From contig JAFAHS010000266.1 of assembly GCA_019237115.1 (NCBI GenBank), positions 54,255 to 118,254 of the forward strand: a stretch of DNA of 64,000 nucleotides, in the 5' to 3' direction. The translations under genes were made by a program, and so were the position numbers. Shown here in pieces: positions 9,907 to 17,804 of the stretch; positions within the stretch are counted from its first letter, which is position 1; the number at the start of each line of letters is the position of its first letter. Source of the DNA: Deltaproteobacteria bacterium (lineage in GTDB: Bacteria > Desulfobacterota > Binatia > Binatales > Binataceae). Under the pieces are notes generated by a model. It was not told where the DNA came from. It saw nothing but the letters and a program-made list of their open reading frames with translations, and ran no database searches.

Positions 9907-10391
9907 CTATTCGAGTCGCGCGGGGACGACCTTTAGCAGGGAAATAACCGGGCCCAGGGGGTCGGAGGCAGTACCCGAGTTTTCGCGCTCCGAGAACGAG
10001 AGCAAGGCACGTTCGTGTGCCGTAACCGCGGCGAGTAGTTTCGCCCCTGCGCTGGCCCGGCCTTCTCGACTTCCTCAAAATGCGCGACGAACTTCCTGAC
10101 CTCACGCTCGAAAATGTGCATCACTTTGGCCCACGGCATGGCCGCAAGCGCCTTTGCCTGGGCAATCCCGGTCGCGCGCGCCGATGCACTCTCTTCGATA
10201 TCGCCGGCCAGGGGTCTGATATTCTCTCGAAGGAGTTCTTTGGTCTCGCGCTCCAATTGCTCCAGCACGCGCATCTGGTAGCGACGTTCGGGGTCCTCCA
10301 GGGCCTCGGCCAGGGCGTGGAACAACGCCTCTCCGGTTACTTCACCCTGAAAAAACTCCTCAAGGGTTCGCAGGTACTGTTCTGAATTCAT
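9907..10391 (-). CDS. Conserved-looking helical protein, possibly ferritin-like (frameshifted)
   Basis: The frame from ATG 10391 reads as an amphipathic helical protein ([54 protein letters not shown]) and then becomes Arg/Pro-rich nonsense. In the adjacent frame it continues sensibly as [19 protein letters not shown] and SFSERENSG to a stop at 9907. Adding one C to the CCC at 10056-10058 gives 486 bases, exactly 162 codons. Four helices with Glu/His pairs recall ferritin-like folds, but I do not recognise the family and offer that only as a hint. Converges on the preceding dehydratase with 15 bp between stops. Confidence 0.6.
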
Positions 10392-10582
10392 GACTCTCCC
10401 ACGCCGGTGCTTTTCGCTAGTGCGTTAGTAACCGTCGCACGGTATATCACAATCACGCGGCGAGCGTTCCTCGCACCGGGATTTGCGACAACTGTCGCGG
10501 GTGTGGTCTCCATCTCGACCGCGAGACCGGCGACGGCGCACAGAACGCCCCACACGGAAACCCGGGGAGGTCGCGATCGTAA

Positions 10583-10957
10583 GTGGATAAATTCCTGTCA
10601 TCGCTAAGGGGACCGCAAAGCTCGACACTTCCCATCATCAAGGGCCTGTTGGGTGCGATGATCGTAGTGGGTCTGGTCGCATGTTCTGCCGCGCGCCCAT
10701 CCAACCCGCCGACCGCTGCGCCACCCGGGCCCCTGTCGCTTGCACAACTCTTGAGCGACGCCGAGCAATCCGATCGTCGCAACGCAGAACTTTATACGCG
10801 CTCGGCTCCCAGCCTCGATCACTACTACAATCTCAAAGCCGACGAGGTGAATGATGTAATGCGCAGGCTTGAGCGCGGAGAGGACGTCCCCTCCGACGAT
10901 ATCAGCCATGCGCTTGATAACAGCCTGGCGTCGACTTTCGGCGTGCCGGTGTATTGA
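10583..10957 (+). CDS. Small predicted lipoprotein
   Basis: 124 aa starting at GTG 10583, preceded by GGGGAGG 12 bases upstream. A hydrophobic stretch (IIKGLLGAMIVVGLVACS, ~18-35) ends in the lipobox LVAC, so the mature protein would be lipid-anchored at Cys34. The rest is short, hydrophilic and rich in Asp/Glu/Arg (LSLAQLLSDAEQSDRRNAEL, EVNDVMRRLERGEDVPSDDI), with no enzyme motif. It is divergent from the helical protein upstream. Function unknown; a periplasmic or envelope role is inferred from the signal only. Confidence 0.65.
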   Translation: MDKFLSSLRGPQSSTLPIIKGLLGAMIVVGLVACSAARPSNPPTAAPPGPLSLAQLLSDAEQSDRRNAELYTRSAPSLDHYYNLKADEVNDVMRRLERGEDVPSDDISHALDNSLASTFGVPVY

Positions 10958-11073
10958 CTTGAGCGCGCAGGAATTGATCGAACCCGGGGCGCGTTCAAGC
11001 CTCTCCCCGACCGGCAGCGGGTGCCTCGCTTTCTGACGCGACTACTTGGCGGTGCGCGGAATTTTACTTCGCG

Positions 11074-12063
11074 CTAGGTCAGGAGCGGAAAAACCTCCTC
11101 CGTGATCCGTTTGAATTGGTGGCGCTGGTCATAAGCGGTCGGTCGTAGGGTAATGGTGGTCGCGCCGGCGTCGAGAAATCCTCGAATCGATTCTGCGCAC
11201 TGTTTCGGTGAACCCATCGCGACCCACAGTTCGAGGAAGTCGCGATGATAGTCGACCGTGTAGTAGTCGTCGAGGAACTTCTTGGATTCCCCGAAGGCCT
11301 TGTCGCGGTCCTCGTTCACGTTGATGTTGTAGTAGACGCAGACTTCAAAGGTGGCTTCCAGGGTCCGGCCTAGTTCTTGAGCGTACTTACGGATCATCTG
11401 GATCCCCTCGCGTACTTGCGCCGGGGTCTTGCCGGTCGTCATCCACCCATCGCCCATGCGCGCGACACGTTTGTAGCTGCGTTCGAAGTCCTTCGCGGTC
11501 GCGTCGGTGACCGGGGATGGATTTGCGGTTACCCAGATCGGGATCGGTTGCTGGACCGGGCGCGGCAGCACGGTAACATCGCGAAACTGCGTATATTTGC
11601 CCTGGTAGTCTACGTGCTCACGGGTTGACGTGAGTCGGAGGATTTCTATCGCTTCTTCCATCCGCCGCACGCGGCTGCGAGGGTCTATCGCGAGCGCCGT
11701 GAATTCACGATCGAATTCCCCGCCGCCCGGTTGCGGCTGTCCCTTGCAGGCGGAAAACACGGTGCGTCCTGCGGACAAAAAATCGAGGCTGGCCCACTGA
11801 TAGGCCAGCAGCAGCGGGTTGCGCAGCGGCGTACTGGCAAAACACGCCGGGCCGAGCCTCACCCGCTTGGTGCGCGCGGCAATCGCGCCGAGCAGGGCAA
11901 TCGCATCCAGGCGCGGCTTGGCGAAGATCGAATCTCCCACCCACACCGAATCCCAGCCTGCTCCATCCGCCCATTGCGCCATCTCCAGCATCTCTTCGAC
12001 GGTGGTGGCGCCGATGATAACGCCACGGTTTGGAAGCGTGAGACCAAAGCGGGGTGCTGCCAT
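11074..12063 (-). CDS. LLM-class (luciferase-like) flavin/F420-dependent oxidoreductase 1
   Basis: A 329 aa TIM-barrel oxidoreductase of the bacterial luciferase superfamily, which uses reduced FMN or coenzyme F420. Family features are FGLTLPNRG at the start, GWDSVWVGDSIF, TKRVRLGPACFASTPLRNP, SLDFLSAGRTVFSACKG and IPIWVTANPSP. The ATG at 12063 has GGAGG seven bases upstream; a TTG two codons earlier is less likely. Within the window it is one of three members that are clearly different from each other, so they are probably not recent duplicates. Substrate unknown. Confidence 0.87.
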   Translation of the reverse strand: MAAPRFGLTLPNRGVIIGATTVEEMLEMAQWADGAGWDSVWVGDSIFAKPRLDAIALLGAIAARTKRVRLGPACFASTPLRNPLLLAYQWASLDFLSAGRTVFSACKGQPQPGGGEFDREFTALAIDPRSRVRRMEEAIEILRLTSTREHVDYQGKYTQFRDVTVLPRPVQQPIPIWVTANPSPVTDATAKDFERSYKRVARMGDGWMTTGKTPAQVREGIQMIRKYAQELGRTLEATFEVCVYYNINVNEDRDKAFGESKKFLDDYYTVDYHRDFLELWVAMGSPKQCAESIRGFLDAGATTITLRPTAYDQRHQFKRITEEVFPLLT

Positions 12064-12469
12064 GTGCAATCCTCCAGGACCGGCGGGTCAACTCCTCACG
12101 GTTCGATCGGAAAAGGGTCTGATGTCAAGCGCTGCCCTCGCGTCACCTTGCGCAGCTTAATTCGAACCTGCTGGCCGAATCCGTATCGATGGTCGATGTG
12201 GGCGGATGGTGTGGTCCGCTGCTGCAACTTTCAAGGCTGGGAGAGCTCATCCGGCGTGCGAGGATCAAATCGACAGCCTCTGGTGGTCGAAACCGGACAA
12301 GAACCGTGGCCTTGACCGCCATCTCCAAAAGCCCCTACAAGAGGCCCGGGCCATACGACCTTGACGAATCCATCCGAACCGGTGACCGGCAGCGAATATC
12401 AACCGAGGAGCGCTTGGTTCGGGTTTGCGCCAGAGGGCTGCTGGTCGACTTACAAACGAGGGGAAAATC
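12064..12469. other. Intergenic region between divergent genes
   Basis: About 400 bases between an LLM oxidoreductase (left) and a secreted protein gene (right). Short open frames exist on both strands, but none has a convincing start, RBS or composition. I checked for tRNA-like T-arms and strong hairpins and saw none. It presumably holds the two divergent promoters. Confidence 0.4.
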
Positions 12470-12869
12470 GTGAATAAGATTGTCATCTTGCCGCTTGGCC
12501 TGGTTCTGGGATTGCGGAGCGCCGCTGGCGCGGCGGTAGTGACCAGCCCTTCCGACGCCGCGGTCACCGTGGTGGCATCAGCGTCTATCGGTTCCGATGG
12601 AACCATACTCGCGCAGGACGGCGGTCAGCTCGGCCTTCGAGGAGGCTGATGGCTACTACGAAGTCATGTTGAACGCCACGACCTTCACCAAGCCCCCAAA
12701 TTGTGTCGCCAACGTCCAAACCGTCGGGATTCCCGCTTACGCCAACGTAGTTCCCAGCGGGGCGCCGGATTTCCTGTATGTGTGGACCTGGAAAAAAGGA
12801 CTCCCGACCTCTGAACCCTTTGACCTCATCTGCGAGGGCGATGGCCCCACACCCGCCCCCCGAAAATAG
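12470..12869 (+). CDS. Secreted hypothetical protein (frameshifted)
   Basis: GTG at 12470 follows GAGGGG and opens an N-terminal signal peptide (MNKIVILPLGLVLGLRSAAG...A). That frame stops at 12649. From about 12630 the next frame continues with protein-like sequence (SSAFEEADGYYEVMLNATTF, YANVVPSGAPDFLYVWTWKK) to a stop at 12869, and contains two cysteines that could pair. Removing one base near 12625-12645 gives 399 bases, a 132 aa protein. No family recognised. The break is not in a long homopolymer, so a real mutation is possible. Confidence 0.5.
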
Positions 12870-12944
12870 CCATCGTTACCCTTGCCATTGCCTCGGGCGC
12901 ACCCGCTTCTCATCGGGATGCCGGGGACCCGGCGGCTGTCCCTT

Positions 12945-13370
12945 TCAAGAGCTCGTGACGCGCTCGAATTTCGGAAGCATTACGCCCGGTGAATGTTCTT
13001 CGAAGGTTACCTGCACGCGCATTCCGATGCGGATGTCTTCGTTGCTGACCCCGACCAGGTTGGTTATCAGGATCAGTTGCGGATCTTCATCGAGCTGCAC
13101 CTGCGCGACATTGTACGGCACGCGACTGGCGGCAGCCGGATGAACCGGGTGCGTTATAATCGTGTATGAGTAGACGGTTCCCTGGCCGCTGACCTTGGTC
13201 CATTCGCTTTCGAGCGAATTGCACGATGGGCACATGGGTTGGGGGAGCCAGCGAAATTTTTTGCACGACGCGCAGCGCTGCATCAGCAGTTCTCCGCGAT
13301 TGCAGCCGGCCCAGAATTCCCTGGCGTCGAATTCCGGAATCGGTCGCGGAAAATTCGATCTCGTGTCCAT
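12945..13370 (-). CDS. DUF35 OB-fold protein with zinc ribbon (acyl-CoA associated)
   Basis: 141 aa. An N-terminal rubredoxin-like zinc ribbon with cysteines at 33, 36, 47 and 50 (CASCKKF...MCPSC) is followed by an OB fold (GQGTVYSYTIITHP, PQLILITNLVG, IGMRVQVTFEE). These proteins work as obligate partners of thiolase-like enzymes, for example ChsH2-type modules with Ltp2 aldolases in steroid side-chain degradation. The thiolase-like gene lies just upstream on the same strand, which supports a heteromeric complex. ATG 13370 has GGAG at good spacing; TTG 13385 is an alternative. Confidence 0.9.
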   Translation of the reverse strand: MDTRSNFPRPIPEFDAREFWAGCNRGELLMQRCASCKKFRWLPQPMCPSCNSLESEWTKVSGQGTVYSYTIITHPVHPAAASRVPYNVAQVQLDEDPQLILITNLVGVSNEDIRIGMRVQVTFEEHSPGVMLPKFERVTSS

Positions 13371-13528
13371 TACCGCTTTCTCCAACCGGTCAGGCGGTCA
13401 ACCTTCCAAGGCAACGGTGCCAACTTCGCAACCCACGCGCGCGAAGCCTGGCTGCATCGAGCGGCTCAAGATTCCCCGGTGCTCCTGCTCGCTCTCCGCA
13501 ACCATTCGCCCAACCTCGTTCAGATTCA

Positions 13529-14692
13529 CTATCGATGCACGATCATCGCGGTGTTCGGCACCGCGTTGCCCGAGGCGATGAAGGCAATCTCGGCGTCTTT
13601 GACCTGATTGATCGCATCGCCCCGGAGTTGGCGCACCGCTTCGATGGTGTTTTGCATTCCATGAATGTAGCCCTCCGAGAGATTGCCCCCGCTGGTGTTG
13701 AACGGCAGCGCACCGTCCGGCCATAGCAACTTGCCATCCGACACGAATGGACCTCCTTCACCTCGCTTGCAAAAGCCCAATTCCTCGAAGGCCATCAGGA
13801 CCAGGGGCGTAAAGTGGTCGTAGATGAAACACACATCGATATCCTTGTGGCCAATACCGGCGCGCGGAAACAGGTCGTCGGCCACCACGGTCGATTCCGA
13901 ACGCGGATGCTCCAGAAATTTCACCACCGCCTGAGTGTTGCGATCGGTCGCACCAAATGCACCCGCCATGATGTAGACAGGCTTGTGTCGCAAATCACGC
14001 GCGCGTTCCGCGCTGGTGATCACGACCGCGGCGCCCCCATCGGTCTCCAGACAGCAGTCGTGCAGCCGCAAGGGTTCGGCGATCATTCGCGAGGTCTGGT
14101 GGTCTTCGAGAGTCAGCGGCCGTCCGCGCATTACCGCGTTGGGATTGGTCTGCGCATGCGCCCGGCACGCTACCGCGATCGCTCCGAAGTGTTCGCTCCT
14201 GGTTCCGTATAAGTGCATGTGGCGGCGCGCGCTCAACGCTACCGCCTGCGCCGGGCTGAAAAACCCGTATGGCTCCAGATAGCCGCGCGCGCCGGGAGCT
14301 CCCTCGCGCACCGCCGCAAGTCCGAAGCGCCCGGTGCCCCGCCCGGAGCGTTCGTTCATCGCGCGGAAGGCCACCACGCAGTTCGCCATCCCGGTCGCCA
14401 CCGCCATCGCGCCTAACATCACCGAACCGATCGGCCCTCCCCCTCCACCCCACGGCGCCTCGGCGAAAAAGCGCAGCGCGGGGATGCCGAGGTTCGCGGC
14501 AAGGAAAACGTGGTCGTTGTTGTCCATGCTGAACTTGGCGATTCCATCAATGTCCGATGGCTTCAGGCCCGCGTCGGCAACTGCATTGCGAATCGCTTCG
14601 ACCGCCAGACTCATCTCACTGCGTCCCGAATCTCGCGAATATTCGGTGTGGCCGATTCCGACGATCGCGGTCTTGTCCTTGAGCGTATCCAT
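13529..14692 (-). CDS. Thiolase-like protein (Ltp/SCP-x type), partner of DUF35 protein
   Basis: 387 aa with thiolase-superfamily landmarks: TAIVGIGHTEYSRDSGRSEM at the start, AIRNAVADAGLKPSDIDGI, CLETDGGAAVVITSAE, YDHFTPLVLMAFEELGFC and the C-terminal FNTSGGNLSEGYIHGM. The region where classic thiolases carry the acyl-accepting Cys reads GGGGGPIGSVMLGAMAV, without Cys, as in Ltp2-type retro-aldolases. A C-C bond lyase acting on an acyl-CoA, together with the DUF35 subunit, is therefore more likely than thiolysis. ATG 14692 is preceded by AAGGGG; the longer frame upstream looks non-coding. Confidence 0.85.
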   Translation of the reverse strand: MDTLKDKTAIVGIGHTEYSRDSGRSEMSLAVEAIRNAVADAGLKPSDIDGIAKFSMDNNDHVFLAANLGIPALRFFAEAPWGGGGGPIGSVMLGAMAVATGMANCVVAFRAMNERSGRGTGRFGLAAVREGAPGARGYLEPYGFFSPAQAVALSARRHMHLYGTRSEHFGAIAVACRAHAQTNPNAVMRGRPLTLEDHQTSRMIAEPLRLHDCCLETDGGAAVVITSAERARDLRHKPVYIMAGAFGATDRNTQAVVKFLEHPRSESTVVADDLFPRAGIGHKDIDVCFIYDHFTPLVLMAFEELGFCKRGEGGPFVSDGKLLWPDGALPFNTSGGNLSEGYIHGMQNTIEAVRQLRGDAINQVKDAEIAFIASGNAVPNTAMIVHR

Positions 14693-15005
14693 AGAGGCTG
14701 GCCCCTTCAGGCGAGACCATGGCACCGAAGAACGAAACCGGCAACCGATTCCCGCTGATTGCAGAATCGCTTCGCTCGGCGTAAAGGCATCGTCTGGAGG
14801 CACCGCCTCATTGCGATGGGCGAAGCGACCGGAACGTCGTCTCTGGGCTTGCGCGCAGCGACATAAGTTTCGGCTGACTCGATCAGCGCAATCCGCGTGA
14901 GTTACCTTCGTACGCACCCGGGCACAGGCCTCATCGGGTTCTGAAGTGCTTTCACACTACCGGCGACTGGATGCCGGTCGGAACACCACGAGGAGAAATA
15001 ACGCG
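14693..15005. other. Intergenic region between divergent genes
   Basis: 313 bases between the thiolase-like gene and an LLM oxidoreductase. It contains a short dyad CCGGC/GCCGG near 14963-14980 and the GAGGAG ribosome binding site of the right-hand gene; nothing else is recognisable. It probably contains divergent promoters. Confidence 0.35.
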
Positions 15006-15881
15006 ATGGATATCGGCGTGATGATTGCGGCAACCGCGGAAACGGGAGACATCACTGAAATAGCCCGCACCGTCGAAGACCTCGGCTATGAGTCGCTCTT
15101 CATTCCCGAACACCCGGTCATTCCGATCGCCTTCAAAACCATCCCGCCGGGCGGAGGGGAACTCCCGGAACATTACGGGCGTTGGATGGATCCCTTCATT
15201 GCGCTGGGTGCCGCCGCAGCGGTCACCAAGAGAATCAAGCTCGGGACCGGTATCTGTCTGCTCCCCGAACGCGAGCCGATTATCACCGCCAAGACGATAG
15301 CGACCCTGGACGTTATCTCGGGCGGCCGCGTGGTGCTGGGAATTGGCGGCGGATGGCTTCGCGAAGAGACCGAGGCAATGGGAACACGCTTCGGAAAACG
15401 CTGGAAGCGGCTGCGCGAGACGGTCGAGGCATTGCGAGTATTGTGGACCCAGGCGGAGCCCAGCTACCAGGGCGAATTGGTCCAGTTCCCGGCAGTCCGT
15501 TGCGACCCGAAGCCGATCCAGAAACCCGGACCTCCAATACTGCTGGGGGCCCGCGGGGCAAAGGCTTTCGAGCGCATAGCCCGCAGCTACGACGGCTGGG
15601 CCCCAATAGCGGGCAAACCGCAGAATCTCAAGAACGACATCGATACGCTCAAGAAGGTCGTCGCCCAGGCCGGTCGCAATCCCGAGAGCCTGCAGATAAG
15701 CGCGTTCGCCGACCCCGGCGAGGACGGCGTCTCATTGGAGAATCTTAAGGGCTACCAGGAGGCCGGCGCACATCGTCTGGTCCTGTTCTCGCAGCGTGAT
15801 GCAATAAGGATGGCAAACGGACGCGCACTCGAAGTCGTGAAACGAATCGCGCCCACCCTCGAACGCGCGCAGCGGCTCTGA
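15006..15881 (+). CDS. LLM-class F420-dependent oxidoreductase 2 (TIGR03619-like)
   Basis: A 291 aa luciferase-like TIM barrel. MDIGVMIAATAETGDITEIA opens the fold. YESLFIPEHPVIP, KRIKLGTGICLLPEREPI, TLDVISGGRVVLGIGGGWLR and GPPILLGARGAKAFERIA are signatures of the probable F420-dependent subgroup (TIGR03619-like). The ATG at 15006 follows GAGGAG by about nine bases. It is divergent from the thiolase/DUF35 pair and adjacent to a dienelactone hydrolase, so it could act in the same ring- or chain-degrading route, but no substrate can be read. Confidence 0.9.
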   Translation: MDIGVMIAATAETGDITEIARTVEDLGYESLFIPEHPVIPIAFKTIPPGGGELPEHYGRWMDPFIALGAAAAVTKRIKLGTGICLLPEREPIITAKTIATLDVISGGRVVLGIGGGWLREETEAMGTRFGKRWKRLRETVEALRVLWTQAEPSYQGELVQFPAVRCDPKPIQKPGPPILLGARGAKAFERIARSYDGWAPIAGKPQNLKNDIDTLKKVVAQAGRNPESLQISAFADPGEDGVSLENLKGYQEAGAHRLVLFSQRDAIRMANGRALEVVKRIAPTLERAQRL

Positions 15882-15938
15882 TCGGTCGCGCCCAAACCAA
15901 GGCCGCCCGCCCCGCCAGGGCCGCGCCGCGCGCCGAAC

Positions 15939-16679
15939 CTACTTCAGCGTCCGCGCGAACAGCGCGGCCAAGTTTTCAAAGGCGCGGTCGGCCTGCTGCT
16001 GGTTGTAGACGGGCGCATCCGGCGTGGTCCAGCCGTGATAGGCGCCGGCGTAGGTCTCGCTCTGATACTTTCCGCCCCACCGCGCCAGCGCCTGCTTAAG
16101 GTTCCTGATGGCTTCCTCGGGCATGCTCTGGTCGTTGATCGCATGACCGAAGTAGAGCTCGGCCCGGATCCGGGGAAGCACGAGATGCGGGCTGGTGGCC
16201 GCGTTCGTGTAAAGTCCGCCGCCGTGGAATGAGGCCGCCGCCGCGACCTTTCCCGGGCGTACCGCCGCGGCCCGCATTGCCATACCTCCGGTGAAGCAGT
16301 GTCCCACTACCCCCATGCTGCCCGAGTCCACCGACGGCTGCGCCGCGAGGAAATCGACGTACGCGGCGGCGTCACGCTCGGCGGCTTCGGGGGTCATGGG
16401 TGTGGCGAGTTCGGCAAAGCGTTTCATGGTGCGTTCCTCACCCATGGTAGGCGTGAAGTCGAACATCGGAGGTTTTCCGGTACGGTAGAAAACATTCGGC
16501 AGCAGAACCGCATAACCCTTCTCGGCGAGTCGCCGTGCCATGTTGCAATGGGAGGGCCGGATGCCACCGATGTCGGTCAGGTGAATTACTCCCGGAAGGC
16601 GCCGGCCACCGTCGGCACGATACAGGAAGGCGTCGGCGGTGCCGTCGGGGGTGCGAATTTCGAGGGCTTCTTCGACCAT
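15939..16679 (-). CDS. Dienelactone hydrolase family protein
   Basis: A 246 aa alpha/beta hydrolase. The nucleophile elbow is GHCFTGG, with Cys as the nucleophile as in true dienelactone hydrolases. The Asp lies around FGHAINDQSMP, and the His in YAGAYHGWTTPD near the C-terminus. Members open lactones formed in chlorocatechol degradation or hydrolyse related esters. ATG 16679 is preceded by AAGGAG at nine bases; a GTG one codon earlier is possible. It sits between two LLM oxidoreductases, back to back with the second. Confidence 0.9.
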   Translation of the reverse strand: MVEEALEIRTPDGTADAFLYRADGGRRLPGVIHLTDIGGIRPSHCNMARRLAEKGYAVLLPNVFYRTGKPPMFDFTPTMGEERTMKRFAELATPMTPEAAERDAAAYVDFLAAQPSVDSGSMGVVGHCFTGGMAMRAAAVRPGKVAAAASFHGGGLYTNAATSPHLVLPRIRAELYFGHAINDQSMPEEAIRNLKQALARWGGKYQSETYAGAYHGWTTPDAPVYNQQQADRAFENLAALFARTLK

Positions 16680-16821
16680 CACTAATCTCCTTCCCGATTT
16701 GCGTTCACGAGGACCTGCCCGGTGGCAACTCTGCCTGTGCTAGTGTCCGCAACGGCGCCGCACGTGTTCTGGTTGGCGACGTCGCAGGACTGCAGATTAG
16801 TCTTCGGAGGTGGCAAGGGAA

Positions 16822-17778
16822 ATGAGCAAGCATCCGATTCGATTCGGGTTTCAGTCCGGACAACAGAACGTCACCTGGGACCGAATGCGCGAGGTGTGGA
16901 GCAACCTCGACGGGTGGGGCTACGACTCGCTCTGGGCTTTCGACCATTTCTATCCGATCTTCACCCCCGACCCTGCCGGTCCGTGCATGGAGAGCTGGAC
17001 CCTGTTAGGTGCCCTCAGCCAGCACACCAGGCGCGCCCGCATCGGTGCGCTGGTCAACAGCAACACCTACCGCAACCCCTGCCTGACCGCAAAAATGGCG
17101 GCCACTCTCGACCAGGTGAGCGGCGGCAGGCTCAACCTGGGACTCGGCGCCGGATGGTATGAGCTCGAGCACGGCAGCTTCGGGATCGACTTTAAAAGCC
17201 TCCGCGGGCGTCTCGAGGCGCTCGACGAGTCATGCCAGATCATCAAAGCCATGTTCACCCAGGACCGAGCCTCGTTTGCAGGCAAGCACTTTCGCGTGGT
17301 CGATGCAGTGTGTAATCCCAAACCGCTCCAGAAGCCGCATATCCCCTTGATGATCGGGGGACGCGGAGAAAAATCCCTGCTCAAGATCGTCGCGCAGCAT
17401 GCCGACCTGTGGAACACCATGCACGCGAATCCCGCCGAGATGAAGAGGCTGATCGGGGTTATCGAGCGCCACGGCGACACGGTAGGTCGCGACACCGACG
17501 AAATCGAAAAGACCATCATGCTGCCGCTGTGCTACAAGGCGCCGAAAGAGCGCGAACAGATGATTTCCGCGGCCGCGGCGGCCATGGCCCAAATCCGGCC
17601 GGAGCAGGCACGCGACCGCATCATGATCGGCGGCAAGGACGAGTGCCTCGACAAAATCGCGCAGTACCGCGCAGTAGGCGTCACCCACTTCATCTTCAAC
17701 GTGCGCTGGCCGATTCTGGTCGAGGACGAGTTTCAGGGGTTTGCCGAAGAAGTGATTCCGGCGGTGCAAAGACAGTAG
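16822..17778 (+). CDS. LLM-class F420-dependent oxidoreductase 3 (TIGR03560-like)
   Basis: A 318 aa luciferase-like oxidoreductase. FGFQSGQQNVTWDRMREVW, YDSLWAFDHFYPIF, RARIGALVNSNTYRNPCLTA, GRLNLGLGAGWYELEH and PLMIGGRGEKSLLKIVAQHA match the TIGR03560-type F420 branch. The ATG at 16822 is preceded by AAGGGA; a GTG four codons earlier is in frame. It converges on the MFS transporter gene with 26 bp between stops. The three LLM enzymes in 6.7 kb differ in length and motifs, implying different substrates. Confidence 0.9.
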   Translation: MSKHPIRFGFQSGQQNVTWDRMREVWSNLDGWGYDSLWAFDHFYPIFTPDPAGPCMESWTLLGALSQHTRRARIGALVNSNTYRNPCLTAKMAATLDQVSGGRLNLGLGAGWYELEHGSFGIDFKSLRGRLEALDESCQIIKAMFTQDRASFAGKHFRVVDAVCNPKPLQKPHIPLMIGGRGEKSLLKIVAQHADLWNTMHANPAEMKRLIGVIERHGDTVGRDTDEIEKTIMLPLCYKAPKEREQMISAAAAAMAQIRPEQARDRIMIGGKDECLDKIAQYRAVGVTHFIFNVRWPILVEDEFQGFAEEVIPAVQRQ

Positions 17779-17804
17779 CCGCGGGCCTTGGCGATTGGGC
17801 CGAA

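Noticed and set aside
12150..12330. Possible tRNA T-arm (TTCGAA) in the intergenic region
   Set aside because: The flanking bases do not form a T-stem or acceptor stem on either strand.
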